The position numbers and the translations under genes are program-made. 14,590 nt of DNA from NCBI GenBank assembly GCA_041591635.1, contig JBFHRO010000070.1, positions 1 to 14,590 of the forward strand, in the 5' to 3' direction. Within the stretch, counting starts at the first letter, position 1; each line of letters opens with the position of its first letter. The stretch comes from JACKOD01 sp041591635 (lineage in GTDB: Bacteria; Pseudomonadota; Gammaproteobacteria; Pseudomonadales; Oleiphilaceae). Positions 1 to 7,023 of the stretch are shown here, piece after piece. The notes beneath the pieces were generated by a model. The model did no database searches. It was not told the DNA's origin and saw only the letters and a program-made list of their open reading frames with translations.

Positions 1-1217
1 CCAAGTATTACATCGGCAACGGCAATGAAGCCGCCCTGGTCTCGACTTTTGGCAAGCTGTCGGATTCTGGCGATTACGTGTTTTTTGGGCTCGATGCCAA
101 ACACCCCCATTACCACTGCATCAAAAACACCGTCAATGAACAGAACTACGTCGCCGAGTTTGAAGTCAAAGACTATCCCATCACCGAAGCCGACATTATG
201 GAAAAGGGTGCCAAAGCCTGGGACAACATGCTCAACACCATCAACGTCTGCAAGTTCAATCTGGGCTTTGGCGCCATCGGACTGTGCGAACATGCCTTCT
301 ACGAGGCCATTGATCACGCCGCCAACCGCAATGTCTACGGCAGCTATGTGACCGATTTTCCGCACGTCAAGCGCCTGTTTGTGGATGCCTATAGCCGCTT
401 GTGCGCCATGAAATTGTTCGCCGAGCGCGCCACCGACTACATGCGCAGCGCCAGCACCGAAGATCGTCGCTACCTGCTGTTCAACCCCATGGTAAAAATG
501 AAGGTGACCTCCCAGGGTGAAGAGGTCATTAACCACCTGTGGGATATCATTGCCGCCAAAGGCTTTGAAAAAGAGCCCTTCTTCGAGATCGCTGCCCACG
601 AAATCCGCATGTTGCCAAAACTCGAAGGCACTGTGCATGTCAACATGGCGCTGATCATCAAGTTCATGCAGAACTACTTCTTCAACCCCGCCAGCTTCGC
701 CGACGTGCCTCGAAGGGACGATCCGGCGAACGACGAGTTTCTCTTTCATCAGGGACCGACCAAGGGGTTGGGAAAAATCCAGTTCCACGATTACAACATA
801 GCCTACAACAGCGTCGACCTGCCCAACGTCAATGTGTTCAAGCAGCAAATCAAAGCCTTCAAGACCTTTTTGGCCAAAGCCACACCCACCGCCGATCAGG
901 CGAAGGATATCGACTATCTGCTGGCATTGGGCGACTGCTTTACCCTGGTCGTGTACGGTCAGCTGATTCTGGAAAACAAAGCCTTAAAAGGCGTTGAGGA
1001 TGCGCTGATTGAAGAGATCTTCGACTTCATGATTCGGGATTTTTCCCGATATGCAGTCAACGTGCTGACCAAACCCAGCAATTCCGATCTGCAACGCGAA
1101 CTGGCGAGAAACTTTATCGAGAGCCCGGTGGCCAATGCCGAGCGTTTTGAAAAGCTGTATCAGGAAAACGTCTACGCCCTCAAAGGCCAATACCGCATGC
1201 GCGATCAGGAGGCGTAG
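1..1217 (+). CDS. Acyl-CoA dehydrogenase family protein, C-terminal part (5' truncated by window)
   Basis: The open frame runs in from the window edge (first full codon at position 3) and ends at TAG 1215-1217, giving about 404 residues without a start. The visible part carries the FAD-binding middle region (K-Y-Y-I-G-N-G-N at the edge) and the helical C-terminal domain of the acyl-CoA dehydrogenase/oxidase superfamily. Helpful stretches are ITEADIM, TDFPHVKRLFVDAY, MKVTSQGEEVI, AAKGFEKEPFFEIAAHEIR and LPKLEGTVHVN. I recall this as the large bacterial subfamily of roughly 560-600 residues, so about 150-200 residues lie upstream. Family members oxidise acyl-CoA thioesters at C2-C3 with FAD in the cytosol; the substrate here cannot be read from sequence. 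The gene converges on glyS with about 67 bp between the stops. No frameshift or other damage is seen. Confidence 0.85.
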   Translation, partial: KYYIGNGNEAALVSTFGKLSDSGDYVFFGLDAKHPHYHCIKNTVNEQNYVAEFEVKDYPITEADIMEKGAKAWDNMLNTINVCKFNLGFGAIGLCEHAFYEAIDHAANRNVYGSYVTDFPHVKRLFVDAYSRLCAMKLFAERATDYMRSASTEDRRYLLFNPMVKMKVTSQGEEVINHLWDIIAAKGFEKEPFFEIAAHEIRMLPKLEGTVHVNMALIIKFMQNYFFNPASFADVPRRDDPANDEFLFHQGPTKGLGKIQFHDYNIAYNSVDLPNVNVFKQQIKAFKTFLAKATPTADQAKDIDYLLALGDCFTLVVYGQLILENKALKGVEDALIEEIFDFMIRDFSRYAVNVLTKPSNSDLQRELARNFIESPVANAERFEKLYQENVYALKGQYRMRDQEA

Positions 1218-1245
1218 GCCGCAATCCTTTTCTGCTGCAGGCCTG

Positions 1246-1281
1246 CACGCCGGTCAACGTCAGTATCCGTTGACCGGCGTG
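1246..1281. terminator. Stem-loop between convergent acyl-CoA dehydrogenase and glyS genes
   Basis: A perfect 14-bp inverted repeat: the left arm CACGCCGGTCAACG is at 1246-1259 and its exact complement at 1268-1281, with an 8-base loop. It lies in the short gap between two converging stop codons (TAG at 1217 and the glyS stop at 1285), where a shared bidirectional transcription end is expected. Neither side has a clear run of T, so it may act with Rho or as an RNA-stabilising 3' hairpin rather than as a textbook intrinsic terminator. Confidence 0.6.
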
Positions 1282-1284
1282 GCT

Positions 1285-3354
1285 CTAGGCCGAGAGCAGG
1301 GAGATATCCGCCGCCTGCAGGAACAGCTCACGCAGCTGGTTCAGCAGTGCCAGCCGGTTGTTGCGCAGTGCTTCATCGTCGGCCATGACCATGACATCAT
1401 CGAAGAAACGGTCCACGACCGTGCGCAACCCCGCCAGCGAGGCCAGGGCTTCCTGATAGTTGCCGGCCGCGAACAGGGGTGCGGTGGCGGCTTTTTGGTG
1501 ACGAATCGCCTCGGCCAGTTGCTGTTCTGCTTCCAGCGTCAGCAAGTTCGTCTGGATCTCTGTTGTGACTCCCGCCGCCTGCTTGGTGAGAATATTGGAA
1601 ACCCGCTTGTTGGCCGCCGCCAGGGCTTGTGCCTCACTCATCTGGCGAAACGCGTCCACAGCCCGCATCCGCTGGTCAAAATCCACCGGCTTGCCGGGGC
1701 GGCGGGCATGCACGGCCATAAAGACTTCCACCGGCACCCCTTCTTCCTCGTACCAGGCGCGAAAACGCTCAAGCAGGTAATCAAACACAGATTCGGCCAC
1801 ATTGCTCGCCGACAAGGGCCCCTGCTCTTGCAGCGCCCAGCCGATGCAGGTTGGCAAGTCCAGATCCAGCTGCTTGCCGACAATAATGCGCAACACGCCC
1901 AGCGCGGCACGGCGCAGCGCAAAGGGGTCCTTGGTGCCGCTGGGCGGCTGGTTGATGCCAAAGAGGCCCACCAGTGAATCCAGCTTGTCGGCAATGGCCA
2001 GCGCACAGCCGGTGAGGGTTTGGGGCAGACTGTCACCGGCAAAGCGCGGCAAATACTGCTCGAACAGAGCAGCCGGGATATCCCCCGGCTCCTTGTCGTT
2101 GAGCGCGTAATAACGCCCCATGGTGCCTTGCAGCTCGGGGAATTCGAGCACCATTTCCGTCACCAGATCGGTCTTGGCAAGACGCCCGGCACGGCGGGCA
2201 TGCTCCGCATCGCTGCCCAGGACAGTGGCTATTTTGGCCGCCAGCCCCGCTACCCGCTGGCTTTTGTCATAAATCGAGCCCAGCTGTGCCTGGAATACGA
2301 TGGGCTTAAGCTGCTCGACCCGGGCTTCCAGCGTCTTTTTCTTGTCGGTGGTATAGAAGAAGGCCGCGTCCGAAAGTCGTGGCCGGATCACTTTTTCGTT
2401 GCCCGCGACCACCTGTGCCGGATCCAGGCTTTCGATATTGGCCAGCGTGATGAAGTTTGGCAGCATCTTGCCGCTGGCATCGACCAGATGAAAATACTTC
2501 TGGTGGCCCTTCATCGAGGAAATCAGGGCCTCGGCAGGCACCTCCAGAAAACGCGCCTCAAAACGCCCCAAAAGTGGCACCGGCCATTCATTGAGGGCCG
2601 TCACTTCGTCCAGCAGGGCCTCATCGATCACGGCCGTACCCTGTACGGTACGGGCAATCTCTATCACCCCCTGACGGATTTTCTCCCGTCGTGCGTCAAA
2701 CACCGCCAGCACCTTGCCCTGGGTTTCAAGAGCGCTTTCATACTCGGCCGGCGTATCGATGCGAATGGCCTGGGGGGCGTGAAAACGATGCCCATAACTG
2801 AGGTTACCCGCCCGCTTGCCGAGAATCTCGCAATCAATCACCTGTTGGCCCAGCAGCATGAGCACCCAGTGTACCGGACGCACAAATTCGACCCGGCTGG
2901 CCCCCCAGCGCATGCGCTTGGGGATGGGCAATTGGGCCAGGGATTTTTCGACCATGCCCGGCAGCAAGCTGGCAGTGGCCTGACCGGCTTGCGTCGCGCG
3001 AAATACAATCCAGCTGCCCTTGTCGGTTTCCAGCGTCTCTATCTGGTCGACGGTGGCGTTGCAGGAGCGCAAAAACCCCTCCAGCGCCCGCGAGGGCTTG
3101 CCCTGATCATCGTAGGCCGCCTTCAGGGCAGGGCCGCGTTTTTCAATCTGTACATCGCTCTGCTGCAGTGCCAGGGCGCGAATTCGCACCGCCAGCCGCC
3201 GCGGTGCGGCAAAGCGCTCCATCTGTCCAAAGCCGATATTGGCCTCTTTCAAGGCAGCCTCCATCCCCTGGGCAAAGGCCTTTGAAAGTGCAGGCAAGGC
3301 TTTGGGCGGCAATTCTTCGGTTCCGATCTCGACCAGAAAATCCTGCTGTGACAT
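1285..3354 (-). CDS. glyS: Glycine--tRNA ligase beta subunit
   Basis: Beta subunit of the bacterial alpha2-beta2 glycyl-tRNA synthetase. Together with GlyQ it charges tRNA-Gly with glycine in the cytosol; the beta chain supplies tRNA recognition. The product is 689 residues, the same as the E. coli subunit. It starts MSQQDFLVEIGTEELPPKAL, the conserved beginning of the family. It also has the RFAGD...ALAIADKLD and KDPFALRRAALGVLRI blocks and a C-terminal DALR-type anticodon-binding helical region ending NRLALLNQLRELF. The ATG overlaps the glyQ stop by one base (TAATG), and GGAG lies eight bases upstream within the end of glyQ, so translation is probably coupled. Nothing suggests truncation. 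It is the last gene of the glyQ-glyS operon. Confidence 0.97.
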   Translation of the reverse strand: MSQQDFLVEIGTEELPPKALPALSKAFAQGMEAALKEANIGFGQMERFAAPRRLAVRIRALALQQSDVQIEKRGPALKAAYDDQGKPSRALEGFLRSCNATVDQIETLETDKGSWIVFRATQAGQATASLLPGMVEKSLAQLPIPKRMRWGASRVEFVRPVHWVLMLLGQQVIDCEILGKRAGNLSYGHRFHAPQAIRIDTPAEYESALETQGKVLAVFDARREKIRQGVIEIARTVQGTAVIDEALLDEVTALNEWPVPLLGRFEARFLEVPAEALISSMKGHQKYFHLVDASGKMLPNFITLANIESLDPAQVVAGNEKVIRPRLSDAAFFYTTDKKKTLEARVEQLKPIVFQAQLGSIYDKSQRVAGLAAKIATVLGSDAEHARRAGRLAKTDLVTEMVLEFPELQGTMGRYYALNDKEPGDIPAALFEQYLPRFAGDSLPQTLTGCALAIADKLDSLVGLFGINQPPSGTKDPFALRRAALGVLRIIVGKQLDLDLPTCIGWALQEQGPLSASNVAESVFDYLLERFRAWYEEEGVPVEVFMAVHARRPGKPVDFDQRMRAVDAFRQMSEAQALAAANKRVSNILTKQAAGVTTEIQTNLLTLEAEQQLAEAIRHQKAATAPLFAAGNYQEALASLAGLRTVVDRFFDDVMVMADDEALRNNRLALLNQLRELFLQAADISLLSA

Positions 3355-4310
3355 TAGTGACTCTCCCCTTGGGTCAAACGGCTCAACACATCATCCCGCA
3401 ATGCCTGCGGTGCCAAGGGAAAGCCCAGTTCCCGGCGTCGATCAAAATAAGCCTGCGCCACGGCCCGGGCAAGGGTGCGCACACGCAGAATAAAGCGCTG
3501 GCGCTCGGTGACCGAAATGGCATGGCGGGCATCGAGCAGGTTGAAGGTGTGGGAAGCCTTGAGCACCAGCTCATAGGCCGGCAAGGGCAGGCCCAGCGAA
3601 ATCAGGCGCTGGCTTTCACGCTCGTACACATCAAAGTTGGCAAACAGCGAGGCCACATCGGCCTGTTCGAAGTTGTAGGTCGACATCTCGACCTCATTCT
3701 GGTGAAACACATCGCCGTAGGTCACCACGCCGTCGGGGCCGTGGGTCCAGACCAGATCGTACACACTGTCCACGCCCTGCAAATACATGGCGATGCGCTC
3801 CAGGCCGTAGGTGATTTCGCCCGTTACCGGAAAGCACTCCAGCCCCCCCACCTGCTGAAAATAGGTAAACTGGGTAACTTCCATGCCGTTGAGCCAGACT
3901 TCCCAGCCCAATCCCCAGGCACCCAGAGTGGGTGATTCCCAGTTGTCCTCGACGAAGCGGATATCGTGAATGGCCGGATCAATTCCCAGCAGTCGCAAGG
4001 AATTCAGATAGAGCTCCTGAATAGCCTCCGGCGACGGTTTGAGCACCACCTGGAACTGGTAGTAATGCTGCAGCCGGTTGGGATTCTCGCCATAGCGGCC
4101 ATCGGTCGGCCGGCGACTTGGCTGGACATAGGCCGCGTTCCAGGTTTCCGGCCCGATGGCACGCAAAAAGGTGGCAGGGTGAAAGGTGCCGGCCCCTACT
4201 TCCATATCAAGGGGCTGCAATACCACGCATCCCTGTTGGGCCCAATAGTTCTGCAAGGCCAGAATAAGGCCCTGAAAGGTACTGACATCCGGGTTTTTTG
4301 TAATAGTCAC
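3354..4310 (-). CDS. glyQ: Glycine--tRNA ligase alpha subunit
   Basis: Catalytic alpha subunit of the bacterial two-subunit glycyl-tRNA synthetase. It activates glycine with ATP and transfers it to tRNA-Gly in complex with GlyS. Class II features are clear: TFQGLILALQNYWAQQGC, LDMEVGAGTFHPATFLRAIG, QPSRRPTDGRYGENPNRLQ, EDNWESPTLGAWGLGWEVW and FTYFQQVGGLE. The open frame extends to an ATG at 4403, but that ATG lies inside a perfect TATAAT box, and residues before V-T-I-T-K have no counterpart in relatives. The GTG at 4310 gives 318 residues, close to the about 315 I recall for Pseudomonas, with GGTGA at 4319-4323 as a possible ribosome binding site. A GTG at 4322 is a close alternative. It heads the glyQ-glyS operon and overlaps glyS by one base. 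Confidence 0.95.
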   Translation of the reverse strand: MTITKNPDVSTFQGLILALQNYWAQQGCVVLQPLDMEVGAGTFHPATFLRAIGPETWNAAYVQPSRRPTDGRYGENPNRLQHYYQFQVVLKPSPEAIQELYLNSLRLLGIDPAIHDIRFVEDNWESPTLGAWGLGWEVWLNGMEVTQFTYFQQVGGLECFPVTGEITYGLERIAMYLQGVDSVYDLVWTHGPDGVVTYGDVFHQNEVEMSTYNFEQADVASLFANFDVYERESQRLISLGLPLPAYELVLKASHTFNLLDARHAISVTERQRFILRVRTLARAVAQAYFDRRRELGFPLAPQALRDDVLSRLTQGESH

Positions 4311-4355
4311 GGTTGGATTCACCAGTTGAATGAAGGTTATATTCGAGGAAGCATG

Positions 4356-4381
4356 TTTTCCTGCAACATTTTCTTGCAACA
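4356..4381 (-). repeat. 13-bp tandem repeat (two copies) in the glyQ leader
   Basis: Read on the minus strand, TGTTGCAAGAAAA (4381-4369) is followed directly by TGTTGCAGGAAAA (4368-4356), 12 of 13 bases identical. The period is not a multiple of three, which fits a non-coding leader. It lies between the predicted promoter and the chosen GTG start of glyQ. Confidence 0.6.
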
Positions 4382-4383
4382 CA

Positions 4384-4399
4384 GGCACAAATATGTGCC
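4384..4399. promoter_or_regulatory. Palindrome over the predicted glyQ transcription start
   Basis: GGCACA-AATA-TGTGCC is a perfect 6-bp inverted repeat with a 4-base centre. It begins 3 bases downstream of the TATAAT box and spans the expected +1 of glyQ. Its position suits an operator or a short hairpin at the mRNA 5' end. No known regulator site was recognised. Confidence 0.4.
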
Positions 4400-4401
4400 G
4401 C

Positions 4402-4431
4402 ATTATAGCTGCAATGGCCGGCTTTTTGCAC
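4402..4431 (-). promoter_or_regulatory. Candidate sigma70 promoter for glyQ-glyS
   Basis: On the minus strand a perfect TATAAT lies at 4407-4402. The -35 region 17-18 bases upstream is weak (TGCAAA or GTGCAA at 4431-4425). Transcription would begin near 4395, leaving a leader of about 85 bases before the GTG at 4310. The ATG at 4403 overlaps this box and so could not be in the mRNA, which supports the shorter glyQ. Motif reading only. Confidence 0.5.
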
Positions 4432-4644
4432 TTTTAACCCCCCGGCCTGCACCCCCTCAAAATGGGCATGACGACCAAGACGGAGGCATCTTTTTTGTGG
4501 CGTCGATGAAACTGGCTACACTGAGGACAACCGCTATACTTCGGTAGGCTTGAGCTGTACCCCTGCCGATGCCGCTGGCCTGTTAATCAGAGCGTTTTTT
4601 GGCTATGCTGCGCCCCCGGCTCGTGCAACTGCTAATGGGCCGTT

Positions 4645-4672
4645 TTTACAGGGATTTTTTCGACAGGATTAT
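4645..4672 (+). promoter_or_regulatory. Candidate promoter for the unknown gene at 4710
   Basis: TTTACA at 4645-4650 (5 of 6 to the -35 consensus), a 16-base spacer and GATTAT at 4667-4672 (4 of 6 to the -10 consensus). The expected start near 4679 would leave a short leader of about 16 bases to GTG 4695 or 31 to ATG 4710. No clear Shine-Dalgarno sequence precedes either codon. Confidence 0.35.
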
Positions 4673-4709
4673 ATCAACACTGCAACTTTGATACGTGAAC
4701 AACGTCGTT

Positions 4710-5486
4710 ATGGCCATTTACGATCACAAATACGGTGACCTGCCTTATTTTCGCGTCTTTCGGGCGTGGGGTGGCAAGGAGTACCAGGAATATGTGCGCA
4801 TCAAGCGCAACCGCGATGCTGCCTACAAAAAGGCGCTGGAAATCGACGAGAAGCTGGCACAGCGGCAACGTGCCTATTTCACCCGTCAGGCGTACACGCC
4901 CGAATACCACCTGCGCAAGGATGGCCGGATTCGAGGCTTGCGGCGGGTTACCGTGGTACGCGCCGGACGAGCCCCCACCGATGTCCTGGAACTACGCATC
5001 AACATTCCCTGGGAAGACAAAATTCATCGCACCACATTGTCGATCGACATTCATGGTCTTGAAAAATGCTTCATCATGGCGGTTGATAAAATCTGTGAAT
5101 GGTACGGACTGGATAAGAGTTCAGATCTGCGCAAGGCCATGATGGGTGCCATGAAGCTCTATGCCCAGCCCTGCCCGCCTGCATCGCGCACAGATGCCGA
5201 CAGCAGTGCCAAAACCACTAGTACTAAAACCAGCAGTACTAAAACCACTAGCGCCAAAACGCCAAAAGCAAAGTCTGCCGCTTCAGCCAGGACAGCACCG
5301 GCACAATCCGCTTCGACACAGACAGTTTCGGCACAGACAAATGCCGAGCCAGACGAGGCCCTCCCGGAGACGGCGCCACCGGCAGACGAAAAACGGGAAG
5401 GCGGCGCCCTGAAGCGCGCTCAGGACGAGTTGAGCCAGTTCACCGAGGGCTTGTTTCGGGCCATCAAGAAATTTCGTGACTCCTGA
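4710..5486 (+). CDS. Protein of unknown function with possible AP2-like DNA-binding modules and a Lys/Thr/Ser-rich tail
   Basis: I do not recognise this family. From ATG 4710 it is 258 residues; a GTG at 4695 would add five, and neither start has a clear ribosome binding site. Residues 10-55 (LPYFRVFRAW...EYVRIK, then a charged helix) and 70-135 (LRKDGRIRGLRRVTVV...LELRINIPW...TTLSI, then a helix HGLEKCFIMAVDKI) each read as beta strands followed by one alpha helix. That layout is reminiscent of AP2/integrase-type DNA-binding domains, an inference from pattern only. Residues 165-212 are low complexity (S-A/T-K-T-T repeats, then A/Q/T/S). An acidic, proline-containing stretch follows at 213-230, then a C-terminal amphipathic helix (KRAQDELSQFTEGLFRAIKKF). 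There is no signal peptide or membrane segment. A cytosolic nucleic-acid-binding protein is plausible but unproven. The gene stands alone between divergent glyQ and convergent trkH. Confidence 0.75.
   Translation: MAIYDHKYGDLPYFRVFRAWGGKEYQEYVRIKRNRDAAYKKALEIDEKLAQRQRAYFTRQAYTPEYHLRKDGRIRGLRRVTVVRAGRAPTDVLELRINIPWEDKIHRTTLSIDIHGLEKCFIMAVDKICEWYGLDKSSDLRKAMMGAMKLYAQPCPPASRTDADSSAKTTSTKTSSTKTTSAKTPKAKSAASARTAPAQSASTQTVSAQTNAEPDEALPETAPPADEKREGGALKRAQDELSQFTEGLFRAIKKFRDS
5205..5264 (+). repeat. 15-bp tandem repeats coding S-(A/T)-K-T-X units
   Basis: Four in-frame 15-base units at 5205, 5220, 5235 and 5250 encode SAKTT, STKTS, STKTT and SAKTP. The A-rich core CxAAAAC is shared and the units differ at a few bases. 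They make the basic start of the low-complexity tail of the unknown protein, and the copy number could vary between strains. Confidence 0.75.
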
Positions 5487-5492
5487 GATCCG

Positions 5493-5520
5493 GCCGGCCA
5501 AGCAGATCGCAATGGCCGGC
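5493..5520. terminator. Weak stem-loop between convergent unknown gene and trkH
   Basis: GCCGGCCA (5493-5500) and TGGCCGGC (5513-5520) form an 8-bp GC-rich stem with a 12-base loop, in the 41-bp gap between the stops of the 4710 gene and trkH. There is no T run on either side, so a shared transcription end here is only a possibility. Confidence 0.35.
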
Positions 5521-5527
5521 ACGATCC

Positions 5528-6976
5528 TTAACGTCGCCAGAAGGCAGGCGTGAACAAAATCAACAGGGTGAAGACTTCCAGCCGGCCCAGCAGCATGGCA
5601 AAACACAGCACCCATTTGGCCATGTCATTCAGATCACCGTAATGGTATGCCACCTCGCCCAACCCGGGGCCCAGGTTATTGATGCAGGCGCCCACCGCCG
5701 ACCAGGCAGTCACCTGATCCAGCCCGGTGGCCAGCAACAGCATTAACATGATCACAAACATGAACATGTATACCGAGAAAAACCCCCACACGGCCTCCAC
5801 CACGCGATCAGACACAGGTTTTTTGCCGACCTTGACCGGAATGATCGCGTTGGGATGAATGAGGCGTTTGACCTCCCGCATCCCCTGTTTGTAAATCAGC
5901 AGCACCCGGATTGCCTTCATGCCGCCGCCGGTCGATCCGGCACAGCCACCGATAAAAGCCACCAGAAACAGCATAAAAGGCAACACCAGGGGCCAATGGG
6001 CAAAATCGGCCGTTGCATAGCCGGTGGTGGTGGCGATCGAAACCACCTCGAACAAGCCTTTGGTAAAGGCCTCGTACGGCGTGTAAGTGCCGGTCAGAAT
6101 AAGCACGGCAATGGTGATCAGGCTGACGGCGATCAGAATGAAGCTGTAAAAGAGAAACTCGGCATCGCGAAAATAAACAAACACCGACTTTTGCCGCCAG
6201 GCAAAAAAGTGCAAGGCAAAGTTCACTCCCGACAAAAACATGAAAACGATGGCAATCATCTCGATCGCCCGGTTGTCGAAGAAACCGATACTGGCATCGT
6301 GGGTCGAAAACCCGCCGATGGCAATGGTGGAAAAGCTGTGGGTGATGGCATCAAACCCGCTCATTCCCGCCAGCCAGTACAGAAGCGCACAAGCCACCGT
6401 GAGCCCCAGATAGATGTACCAGAGCGCCTTGGCGGTTTCGGTGATACGCGGTGTAAGCTTGGTATCTTTCACCGGGCCGGGCGCCTCGGCGCGGTACAGC
6501 TGCATCCCCCCGATACCCAGCATGGGCAGTATGGCAACTGCCAGCACAATGATCCCCATGCCGCCAAACCACTGCAACTGCTGGCGATACCAGAGAATCG
6601 ACATGGGCAGATCGTCAATTCCGGTAATGACCGTCGCCCCGGTGGTCGTCAACCCCGAGAGCGATTCGAAATAGGCATCGGTAAATGACAGGCTGGGATT
6701 GGCACTGACATACAGCGGAATGGAGCCGCTGAGGCTCAGTACCAGCCAGAAAAGCACGGTGATGAGAAACCCATCGCGCACGCGCAACTCTTTGCGAATC
6801 CGCCGAAACGGCAACCACACCACAAAGCCAATGCCAAAAATCAGCCAGAACGCCTCAACAAAGGGCAGGCGCTGGCCATCGGCGTAAATAGTCGAAACGA
6901 TCATGGGGGGAATCATCGACAGACTGAAAATCATCATCAGAATGCCGAGTATTTTAAAAATGACTTTTAAATTCAT
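5528..6976 (-). CDS. trkH: Trk potassium uptake system membrane subunit TrkH
   Basis: Inner-membrane K+ translocating subunit that works with the cytosolic ring protein TrkA. At 482 residues it is one short of E. coli TrkH and aligns along its whole length. All four pore loops keep their selectivity-filter glycine: LTTTGAT (G113), TIAIGGF (G221), ATTTGYA (G319) and NNLGPGL (G436). The gating loop GGCAGSTGGG (about 343-352) and the conserved end GRLEVFTLLILFTPAFW are present. Many hydrophobic segments are seen from residue 5 onward. It starts 47 bases after the trkA stop on the same strand, with no obvious promoter between, so it is probably the last gene of the def-fmt-rsmB-trkA-trkH unit. 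No strong ribosome binding site is visible before ATG 6976, but the family alignment supports this start. Confidence 0.97.
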   Translation of the reverse strand: MNLKVIFKILGILMMIFSLSMIPPMIVSTIYADGQRLPFVEAFWLIFGIGFVVWLPFRRIRKELRVRDGFLITVLFWLVLSLSGSIPLYVSANPSLSFTDAYFESLSGLTTTGATVITGIDDLPMSILWYRQQLQWFGGMGIIVLAVAILPMLGIGGMQLYRAEAPGPVKDTKLTPRITETAKALWYIYLGLTVACALLYWLAGMSGFDAITHSFSTIAIGGFSTHDASIGFFDNRAIEMIAIVFMFLSGVNFALHFFAWRQKSVFVYFRDAEFLFYSFILIAVSLITIAVLILTGTYTPYEAFTKGLFEVVSIATTTGYATADFAHWPLVLPFMLFLVAFIGGCAGSTGGGMKAIRVLLIYKQGMREVKRLIHPNAIIPVKVGKKPVSDRVVEAVWGFFSVYMFMFVIMLMLLLATGLDQVTAWSAVGACINNLGPGLGEVAYHYGDLNDMAKWVLCFAMLLGRLEVFTLLILFTPAFWRR

Positions 6977-6995
6977 GTATTGGCAACGCCCTGCC

Positions 6996-7011
6996 GGCGG
7001 CTGCTACCGCC
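6996..7011 (-). other. Small GC hairpin in the trkA-trkH gap
   Basis: GGCGG (7011-7007 on the minus strand) pairs with CCGCC (7000-6996) around a 6-base loop in the 47-base gap between trkA and trkH. No T run follows. It could modulate the relative expression or mRNA stability of the two Trk genes, or be incidental. Confidence 0.3.
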
Positions 7012-7023
7012 TGTGAAATCCTG

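Larger units (their letters stand above)
4311..4694. other. Divergent intergenic region between glyQ and the unknown gene
   Basis: This 384-bp stretch has no supported gene. The glyQ side holds the leader repeat, palindrome and TATAAT promoter described separately. The middle is rich in short T runs (around 4491-4496, 4595-4600, 4643-4647 and 4655-4660) and has a second promoter-like pair on the plus strand (CTGGCT 4512-4517, 17-bp spacer, TATACT 4535-4540). A weak bulged hairpin followed by six T ends at 4600. The right end holds the promoter proposed for the 4710 gene. A short open frame at 4550-4738 has no ribosome binding site and is not believed. Confidence 0.7.

Noticed and set aside
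1135..1977. A 280-codon plus-strand frame spanning the end of the acyl-CoA dehydrogenase gene and glyS
   Set aside because: It overlaps two real genes in other frames and its sequence is compositionally odd, with no motif.
2020..3285. A 421-codon open frame on the plus strand, antisense to glyS
   Set aside because: Shadow of the conserved glyS frame with no family features.
5205..5264. CRISPR-like repeats
   Set aside because: The units are contiguous, in frame and have no spacers; they code for a low-complexity protein tail.
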